Shown here: piece after piece, positions 58,626-64,000 of the stretch
Layout: each line of letters opens with the position of its first letter
Position numbering within the stretch: position 1 is the stretch's first letter
DNA from: an uncultured Acidimicrobiales bacterium
Lineage (GTDB): Bacteria > Actinomycetota > Acidimicrobiia > Acidimicrobiales > Bin134
Assembly: GCA_951813555.1 (NCBI GenBank)
Contig: OX638344.1
Span: 3,597,076-3,661,075, forward strand
Direction of reading: 5' to 3'
Length of the DNA: 64,000 nucleotides
The notes under the pieces: generated by a model
Databases searched by the model: none
Seen by the model: only the letters and a program-made list of their open reading frames with translations
Told to the model about the DNA's origin: nothing
Made by a program: the position numbers and the translations under genes

Positions 58626-60323
58626 ATGGCTACGGGAGATTTGCTGGTTCGCGGGGGAATGGTGGTGGACGGCACCGGGGCACCGTCGTTCGAGGCCGAC
58701 GTGCGGGTACGTTCGGGGAGCATCGCCGAAGTGGGTCCGGGGTTGCGGCCCGACGGCGAGCCCGAAATCGACGCCGGCGGCGGCCTGGTGACGCCGGGGT
58801 TCATCGAGCCCCATACCCACTACGACGGGTCGCTGTGGTGGGACCCCCACATCGACCCCATGCCGTCGCACGGCACCACCAGCGTGGTGCTGGCCAACTG
58901 CGGACTGGGTCTGGCTCCGCTGCGGGAAGCCGACCGAGACCAGCTCATCGAGCTGATGTGCTTCATCGAGGATCTGCCCACCGATGCCTTCGAAACGGCG
59001 ATCCCCTGGACGTGGCAAACCTGGCCCGAGTACCAGGCTGCTAACGACGAACACCCGACCGCTCTGAATGTGGCCGCGTTCTTCCCCCACCAGACCCTGC
59101 GGATGTGGGTCATGGGGGTCGAGGCGTGGGAGCGGGCCGCCACCGAGGCCGAGCGGGCCGAGATGGCCCAGGTGCTCGACGAGGGGCTGGCCGCCGGGGC
59201 GTTCGGCCTGTCTTCCTCGCTGATGGACTTGGACCGTCACAACCGGCTGGTGCCCAGCCGCATGGCCGACGACCAGGAGTGGGGCGACTTGCTCGACGTG
59301 GTGGCCGCCCATCCCGGTGCTACCTTCCAGTTTGTGCCCCGGGCCTTCGAGTTCGAGCACTTCCCTGGCGACATGGAGCGCATGGCCGCGCTGTGCCGGA
59401 ATCGGGGCGTCCGAGCCAATTGGGGCGGTTTCTTCGCCCAGGAGAATCGGGCCAAAGAGCGTGAAATCTCCCTGGAGCTGGTCGACCGGCTAAACGCCGA
59501 GGGATCGCAGATCGCCACCCTGTACTCGGTGAGACCCGGCTATGTGAACCTTCACTTCGAGCGCTCGATCATGTGGAGCGGGGTGGAGGCGTGGCACGAG
59601 CTGTGCAACGTCGACGGCGACGAAGCCAAGATGGCCATGCTGCGCGATGAGGCTTGGCGGGAGCGGGCCCGACACGACTGGGACGCCTGCACCTACACCC
59701 TGGCCCCCATCAACCGCCCCCACATGATCCTCTTGGCCTCAGAAGAGCCCCGCAACACCGAGTGGGCCGGGCGCTCAATCGCCGATCTGGCCGACGCCCG
59801 GGGCGTGCACCTGTCGGACGCGGTGGCCGATTGGCTCTTGGACAACAAAATGGGCACTCATCTCAAGACCCAGCCCCAACCCGTGGCCTACGAGACCTTG
59901 GCCGAGATGGCCCGGTCGCCGCTCACGGTGAACGGGGCTTCGGACGCCGGTGCCCACATCCAGATGTTCGTGGGCGCCGGTGATGCCACCTTCTTCCTCA
60001 CCGAGATGGTGCGCGAACAGGGTCTGCTCTCCATCGAGGAGGCGGTGCATTCGGTAACCGGCAAACAGGCAGCGTTCTTCGGGCTGCAAGGTCGAGGCGT
60101 AGTGGCCGAGGGAGCAGCGGCCGACTTGGCCGTTTTCGCCTTGGACGAGATCGACCTGGGCGACGAGGTGCGGGTAAACGACCTCCCCACAGGCAGTTGG
60201 CGCTACAGCCGCAAGCCAGCCGGCTACCGGGCCACAGTGGTCAACGGCGTTCCCACCTGGGCCGATGGCGATCCCACCGCCGCGCTGCCCGGCCGTTTCC
60301 TCCGCAACGCGGCCGCGGGCTAA
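58626..60323 (+). CDS. N-acyl-D-amino-acid deacylase-like amidohydrolase
   Basis: 565 residues, amidohydrolase-3 family, which includes D-aminoacylases and related metal hydrolases. The N-terminal sandwich strand DLLVRGGMVVDGTGAP, the metal His pair PGFIEPHTHYDGSLWW near residue 60, a metal-bridging Cys candidate in VVLANCGLG, and the Asp ligand in VNGASDAGAHIQMF near residue 440 are visible. Start ATG 58626 with AAGG upstream. It is transcribed divergently from pheS, and its TAA overlaps the stop codon of the opposing membrane gene. The substrate could be an N-acyl D-amino acid or another amide. Confidence 0.88.
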   Translation: MATGDLLVRGGMVVDGTGAPSFEADVRVRSGSIAEVGPGLRPDGEPEIDAGGGLVTPGFIEPHTHYDGSLWWDPHIDPMPSHGTTSVVLANCGLGLAPLREADRDQLIELMCFIEDLPTDAFETAIPWTWQTWPEYQAANDEHPTALNVAAFFPHQTLRMWVMGVEAWERAATEAERAEMAQVLDEGLAAGAFGLSSSLMDLDRHNRLVPSRMADDQEWGDLLDVVAAHPGATFQFVPRAFEFEHFPGDMERMAALCRNRGVRANWGGFFAQENRAKEREISLELVDRLNAEGSQIATLYSVRPGYVNLHFERSIMWSGVEAWHELCNVDGDEAKMAMLRDEAWRERARHDWDACTYTLAPINRPHMILLASEEPRNTEWAGRSIADLADARGVHLSDAVADWLLDNKMGTHLKTQPQPVAYETLAEMARSPLTVNGASDAGAHIQMFVGAGDATFFLTEMVREQGLLSIEEAVHSVTGKQAAFFGLQGRGVVAEGAAADLAVFALDEIDLGDEVRVNDLPTGSWRYSRKPAGYRATVVNGVPTWADGDPTAALPGRFLRNAAAG

Positions 60324-61504
60324 CCGTCTTCTTGCTCGGCCACTTGGCTGATCTCGGCCAAGTACAGAGCTCGGGTGGCCAGCACCTCGCGGGCTTCGTG
60401 GGCCATGTCGTCGTAGAAGTGCTCTCGGTAGGCCTTGTCGGTGACCGTTGACACCGCGAACTGAAGGGCGGACAGGACGGCAATGAAGCCCGACACGCCT
60501 AGAAGCTCCCACGTGAGCGCCAAGTCATGGCCGAGAAAGCCGAAACGGGCCAGCGGGTCCACCGCATCCGACGCCACCCACGACACGATGGTGGCCTCCC
60601 GCACGGTCAGCAGGCCGAAGGCCACATAGAACACGCCGATGACCAGACCGACAAGCACCACTCTCACGGCCTGGGCAACGAACATGAGCAGGCCTAGGTT
60701 CACCCGATCGATCCGGCCGAGAGGAGGGATTTGGGAGACGGCGACACCAGCCGGAGGCTTGGCCGGAGCCAGCGGGGAATCGCAGCCGTTGATCAGGTCG
60801 CACGCTTGATCCCAATTCTCGAAACGGGCCAAGCCCACCAATTCGGACGGAATGCGCGCCGCCACCGAGCCGAGACTCACGATGCCTATAGCCCCCAACA
60901 CAATTGTGTAGTAGGGCCAAGAGAAGTCGTGGGCCACCTGCCAAACCTCGGCGTTCAAGAACAAGAAGGCGCTGAACAGCAGGAGCAGCGGCAGGATGCG
61001 GCCCACCAGCCGTCCGATAAGGGCGATCTGGTTCCCGGAGTAGGCCCCGGCCCAGACAATCATGGGGAACAGGCCGAAGCTCACCACCAAGTACACCCCC
61101 ACGAGTAGCAGGAGATTTATCAGCGCCAGACCCGCGGTGTCGGACAACCGGTCTTCAGAGAACAGGGCGGGAAGCACGGGTGGAACCAGCACGAACACGG
61201 CCAGTTCGATGGCTCCCACCCGATCGGGAAGCTGAAACAGCCGACGACCCCTCAATCGATTGACCGCAGCCACGGCGCCGAGGGCGATGGCCGCGCCGGC
61301 CCAGAACACGCCGAATTGCGCCCAACCGTCGAACCGGTCGCCGAATGAGGCGAATATCTCGACCAGGAACACCAGTGCCAAGAACGGCACGGCCCGAGTG
61401 AACACATCGGTGCTGGCCCGGTAGTCGTGGATTACGTGGGGAACACCCCGCCGGATGAACCAGCGCTCGACGGCCTCTTGGCGGGAGGCAGTCGCCTCCG
61501 CCAC
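60320..61504 (-). CDS. Polytopic membrane protein, unknown function
   Basis: 394 residues with about eight hydrophobic segments (for example VPFLALVFLVEIFASFG, LINLLLLVGVYLVVSFGLFP, VVLVGLVIGVFYVAFGLL). A non-membrane loop near residues 215-265 carries two Cys and Pro-rich sequence. The cytoplasmic tail ends with HEAREVLATRALYLAEISQ. Start GTG 61502-61504 with AAGGGGA 9 nt upstream. It follows the Nfu-N domain gene after 3 bp. I recognise no transporter or enzyme motif; similar uncharacterised proteins are common in actinobacteria. Confidence 0.8.
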   Translation of the reverse strand: MAEATASRQEAVERWFIRRGVPHVIHDYRASTDVFTRAVPFLALVFLVEIFASFGDRFDGWAQFGVFWAGAAIALGAVAAVNRLRGRRLFQLPDRVGAIELAVFVLVPPVLPALFSEDRLSDTAGLALINLLLLVGVYLVVSFGLFPMIVWAGAYSGNQIALIGRLVGRILPLLLLFSAFLFLNAEVWQVAHDFSWPYYTIVLGAIGIVSLGSVAARIPSELVGLARFENWDQACDLINGCDSPLAPAKPPAGVAVSQIPPLGRIDRVNLGLLMFVAQAVRVVLVGLVIGVFYVAFGLLTVREATIVSWVASDAVDPLARFGFLGHDLALTWELLGVSGFIAVLSALQFAVSTVTDKAYREHFYDDMAHEAREVLATRALYLAEISQVAEQEDG

Positions 61505-61507
61505 TGG

Positions 61508-61828
61508 TCAGTCCCCTTTGGGGATGGTGGGCACCTCGACGCCGGGGCCGTAGTAGATGAACAGGTTGGCAATCAGATCGTCGAGGCCGTCACGGGTGCC
61601 GCCTTTGGCCAAATCGACGGTGATGATGTTGCTGTTCACATGGATGGCGTCGATCCCGCCCCGGTCGAACAGGCGGCGGGCCAACTCGTCCACCGGCCGC
61701 TCTCCGGGAATGTCCCGCCCGGCGGCGTAGTGCTCGTGGCCGGTGCCGGTGATGCTCCGATTGATCTCATAGCGGATCACCCCCGGACGGCTAGTAGCCC
61801 TCTCCACAACAGTCACCGGCTGTCCCAT
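61508..61828 (-). CDS. Nfu/NifU N-terminal domain protein
   Basis: 106 residues from the ATG at 61826-61828. The pattern VIRYEINRSITGTGHEHY followed by ELARRLFDRGGIDAIHVNSN and IITVDLAKGG is the Nfu-N fold, usually fused to a Cys-containing NifU scaffold domain. Here that Fe-S domain is absent and the protein has no Cys, so direct cluster carriage is unlikely; it may be an accessory or binding domain. It is co-transcribed with the membrane protein 3 bp downstream. Confidence 0.75.
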   Translation of the reverse strand: MGQPVTVVERATSRPGVIRYEINRSITGTGHEHYAAGRDIPGERPVDELARRLFDRGGIDAIHVNSNIITVDLAKGGTRDGLDDLIANLFIYYGPGVEVPTIPKGD

Positions 61829-61927
61829 ACGACCCCGGATGGTACCCGTTCGCCGCAGCCCGACGGTCAATCAGAAGCCTGCCTCTTCAGCCGCTCCCTC
61901 AGCGGGGAACTCAAATTGCGTTCGGTT

Positions 61928-62575
61928 TCAGAGTTCTCGCAATGGGCCGCGCAAAATCGACCGACCTGAATGGCTTGTATCGCCATCACGAGGTTCGATG
62001 CTGATGTCGAGGACGAAGAAGGCTTTCGGGTCGTATCCAGCGGGCACCTCGAGTCTGCCTGGATCATCAGGATCCACCAGGCCGATCGAGACGAGGTCGG
62101 CGACGTTGCCCTCCTCGTCGGGCTGGATGAGCCAAGCTTCCAAATCTGCACCATCCTCAGGGGACGGAAGCAACGCATCCACGATCTTGATGCTATGGCG
62201 GTCGTCTTCGGCGAAGAGTTCGGCGCCAGCTCGAGCCTGCGCGCCCAACTCGTCGAAGCTAGCCGGATCGTAAGCGAGTTCGGCAGAGGCAATGACGCGG
62301 GCAGGATCGTCTCGAGTGAGGGTGACGGCTGCCGCTACCCCAGCGGCTACGAGCACCAGTGCCGCAGCAGCACTGAGCATGATCCGCCGAACCTTTCGGC
62401 GCCGGAACTCCAAAGCAATGACGGCTCCCGGAGCATCATCGGCCGCTTGCACGGCCGATTCGATGCCTTCCCAGACGTCTTCGGGGGGGTCGATCAACTC
62501 CAACTCCGCAGCATCGAGGTCCCGAAGCAGGGCTTCGATGGCAGAGTCTGTCCGACCGGCGCGCTCTTCATCCAT
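61928..62575 (-). CDS. rskA: RskA-like anti-sigma factor
   Basis: 215 residues from the ATG at 62573-62575, overlapping the sigma gene by 8 bp. The N-terminal cytoplasmic part (DEERAGRTDSAIEALLRDLD) binds sigma; one membrane segment is at about residues 65-88 (MLSAAAALVLVAAGVAAAVT); the extracytoplasmic RskA domain contains EAWLIQPDEEGNVADLVSIG and ends in DTSHSGRSILRG, a good match to the anti-sigma-K domain. It has no zinc-finger Cys. Signal-driven proteolysis of such proteins releases the sigma factor. Confidence 0.9.
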   Translation of the reverse strand: MDEERAGRTDSAIEALLRDLDAAELELIDPPEDVWEGIESAVQAADDAPGAVIALEFRRRKVRRIMLSAAAALVLVAAGVAAAVTLTRDDPARVIASAELAYDPASFDELGAQARAGAELFAEDDRHSIKIVDALLPSPEDGADLEAWLIQPDEEGNVADLVSIGLVDPDDPGRLEVPAGYDPKAFFVLDISIEPRDGDTSHSGRSILRGPLREL

Positions 62576-63203
62576 GAACCGACTCCAACTGTCTTCGAAT
62601 CTGGAGGAGACCGCGGCGCAGATCACTTTTGACCGTGCCGATCGGCACTGACAAGCGGTCGGCGATCTGGCTGTGAGTGAGATCGTCGAAGTAGTGCATC
62701 GCGATAACCCGGCGAGGACGGTCAGAAAGGCAGCGCAGGGCCTCTGCGACCATCATCCGGTCACCTGCCTGGTCGACCTGCGCTTCGACCGCCACTTCCC
62801 CGAGATCAGCTTCAGACCGGCGTTTCTCGTGCCGCTGCTCAGCGCGGATATTGTCGATGATCCGGTTCTTGGCAATAGCGATCAGCCACCCAGCGAGGGT
62901 GCCCTTGTGTGGCTTGTACTGCCCGCGATTCCGCAGCGCCCTGATGAACACCTCCTGAGTGACATCTTTGGCGCGGCTCTCGTCAAGAGACCGACGGCAG
63001 TAGGTGTAGACAAGTGCGCCATACAGCTCGTAGGCAGCTCTGAGAGCATCCTCGTCTCCCCCGGCAAACGCCTGTTCAACGTTGTCAGCCGACTGGCTCG
63101 CGGGGCTGGGCACGCCGAAAGCATAGTGACTGATCACAACTCCGCGGTCAGTCCCGCACTGAGAGCGTTGGCCTGAGTCGAGGCCTACAGCGGACGGGCG
63201 CAT
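62568..63203 (-). CDS. sigK: ECF sigma factor, SigK type
   Basis: Up to 211 residues. Region 2 (SLDESRAKDVTQEVFIRAL, GTLAGWLIAIAKNRIIDNI) and region 4 (DDLTHSQIADRLSVPIGTVK then SDLRRGLLQIRRQL) are clear. The start is uncertain: the ATG at 63201-63203 falls in a hairpin, and GTG codons at 63137 and 63113 are shorter choices; none has a good ribosome binding site. The order sigma, RskA-like anti-sigma, with a fasciclin lipoprotein next door, matches the mycobacterial SigK module. Confidence 0.92.
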   Translation of the reverse strand: MRPSAVGLDSGQRSQCGTDRGVVISHYAFGVPSPASQSADNVEQAFAGGDEDALRAAYELYGALVYTYCRRSLDESRAKDVTQEVFIRALRNRGQYKPHKGTLAGWLIAIAKNRIIDNIRAEQRHEKRRSEADLGEVAVEAQVDQAGDRMMVAEALRCLSDRPRRVIAMHYFDDLTHSQIADRLSVPIGTVKSDLRRGLLQIRRQLESVHG

Positions 63204-63236
63204 GAGGGGATTTGCAGTAAATGCACGCCCGTCCGC
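63190..63236 (-). terminator. Hairpin between the fasciclin and sigma genes
   Basis: gcggacgggcg (63190-63200) and cgcccgtccgc (63226-63236) form a perfect 11-bp stem, extended by cat/atg with a bulge. No T-run follows. It would end or stabilise the fasciclin message, separating its strong expression from the sigma operon. Confidence 0.65.
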
Positions 63237-63250
63237 CGAGGCCGAGGCTC

Positions 63251-63829
63251 CTACTCCGGTGCGGGAGGGAGCAGGACCTTGTCGATGACGTGGATGACGC
63301 CGTTGGAGGCCTCGATGTCGGCAGTGACCACAGCGGCGTCGTTCACCATCACCGTGCCGCCGGCGATGGTGATCACGACATCAGAACCGGCGACCGTGGT
63401 CACGCTCTCTCCATCGAGGGTCAGCACCAACTCAGCTGGGGCCGCCAACGGCAATACGTGATAGGTCAAAACCCCAGTCAGCAGATCGACATCGGCCAAC
63501 AACTCCTCAGCAGACAATCCCAGGGCTTCCAACGCCGCGGCGAAAGCCTCCTCAGTAGGGGCAAACACCGTGAACGGGCCCTCCCCGCTCAACACGTCCA
63601 CCAAACCAGCAGCCTGCACCGCGGCCACCAAAGTCGGAAACGCCCCCGACTCCACCGCCACCTCGACAATCGTCCCTGGTGCCGCCGGAGCCTCGGTCGG
63701 ATCAGGAGTCGGATCCGGAACCTCCGCCGCCGCCGGAGGTTGGGCACTGTCATCGTCGTTGCCGCATGCCGCTGCAACCAGCGAAAAAATCAGCAGAATT
63801 GCCAGGAGTGATGAGAGCTTTCTGGGCAT
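63251..63829 (-). CDS. Fasciclin-domain lipoprotein
   Basis: 192 residues. The signal peptide ends in lipobox SLVAAAC, then GNDDD and a Pro/Ala-rich linker to residue 50. A single FAS1 domain follows ([40 protein letters not shown], and the closing [12 protein letters not shown]). FAS1 proteins mediate adhesion or ligand binding at the cell surface. In mycobacteria the SigK/RskA pair controls fasciclin proteins of the MPT70/MPT83 type, so this is the probable target. ATG 63827-63829 with GGAGAAG upstream. Confidence 0.94.
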   Translation of the reverse strand: MPRKLSSLLAILLIFSLVAAACGNDDDSAQPPAAAEVPDPTPDPTEAPAAPGTIVEVAVESGAFPTLVAAVQAAGLVDVLSGEGPFTVFAPTEEAFAAALEALGLSAEELLADVDLLTGVLTYHVLPLAAPAELVLTLDGESVTTVAGSDVVITIAGGTVMVNDAAVVTADIEASNGVIHVIDKVLLPPAPE

Positions 63830-63861
63830 GTTCTTCTCCGTACTTTGGGAACTTCACTCTT

Positions 63862-63891
63862 AACTACGGAGGGAACAGCAGGTTTGGATGC
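63862..63891 (-). promoter_or_regulatory. Candidate SigK-type promoter of the fasciclin gene
   Basis: On the minus strand GCATCC (63886-63891) is followed after 16-17 nt by CCGTAGTT (63862-63869). The mycobacterial SigK -35 is CCATCC, so five of six bases match; the -10 match is weak. Placed 33-62 nt before the start codon. Inference only. Confidence 0.3.
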
Positions 63892-64000
63892 AGTCAACCC
63901 CGAACGGTGTTGGGCCCGGCTGGCATTCGAAGGCAGCGTGGCGACAACAACTCTGTCCGAAAGGGCTTGTGTCGCGAGACAATGGGAGCAATGCACAGCG
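63892..64000. other. Window end, no gene seen
   Basis: The last 109 bases upstream of the fasciclin promoter contain no supported start, hairpin or repeat. A short minus-strand frame here has no family features and is ignored. Confidence 0.5.

Overview
The window is a GC-rich actinobacterial chromosome segment, most likely class Acidimicrobiia. Four things suggest this. The arginine genes run argC-J-B-D-F-R-G-H, an order common in Actinobacteria. The HAD phosphatase, TlyA, NAD kinase and RecN genes sit together. A two-subunit KorAB 2-oxoacid:ferredoxin oxidoreductase and a SigK/RskA/fasciclin module are present. The 16S gene reads like Acidimicrobiales in its variable regions, judged by eye without a database search. 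The coding density is high, and about a dozen neighbouring gene pairs overlap by the 4-bp ATGA junction. Almost everything is on the minus strand; the exceptions are a small membrane protein (28.5 kb), a HicA-like pair (54.6-55.1 kb) and an amidohydrolase (58.6-60.3 kb).

Layout. 0-7 kb: housekeeping genes transcribed korA, korB, HAD phosphatase, tlyA, small protein, nadK, recN (recN is cut by the window edge). 7-19.2 kb: a carbohydrate or polyol uptake and catabolism cluster with an IolD-like TPP enzyme, an aldehyde dehydrogenase, an IlvD/Edd dehydratase, an ABC sugar importer (binding protein plus two permeases), a Gfo/Idh/MocA dehydrogenase, an IclR regulator and a GlpD-like flavoprotein. 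19.3-21.7 kb: class I fructose-bisphosphate aldolase and an Arg-rich TPR protein. 21.7-27.1 kb: a complete 16S-23S-5S rRNA operon with no spacer tRNA, with a readable promoter, boxA elements and both processing stems. 27.1-30.7 kb: tyrS, a membrane protein, a retropepsin-like protease, a Nudix hydrolase and a 3-methyladenine DNA glycosylase.

30.8-41.7 kb: a second catabolic cluster. A racemase, a DUF917 protein, a HyuA-like hydantoinase/oxoprolinase, an M19 dipeptidase and a PucR regulator are followed by a ribose-type ABC importer and a DAO-type FAD oxidoreductase. This looks like uptake and ring opening or racemisation of cyclic amides, hydantoins or peptide-derived compounds; the substrate is unknown. 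41.8-46.2 kb: an ornithine-cyclodeaminase-family gene directly behind putA, a plausible ornithine to proline to glutamate route. 46.2-54.5 kb: the complete argCJBDFRGH operon with candidate ARG boxes in front of argC. 54.6-55.1 kb: a HicA-like gene whose coupled partner is broken by an in-frame TGA. 55.1-58.5 kb: pheST. 58.6-64 kb: a D-aminoacylase-like amidohydrolase, a membrane protein, an Nfu-N domain protein, and the sigma / anti-sigma / fasciclin lipoprotein module.

No tRNA gene, CRISPR array, insertion sequence, integrase or prophage gene was seen. The least ordinary content is the 7-19 kb operon, which combines an IolD-like enzyme with an IlvD/Edd dehydratase instead of the usual IolE/IolB/IolC set. 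Next come the DUF917/HyuA/racemase/PucR cluster and the nonsense-interrupted HicA partner.
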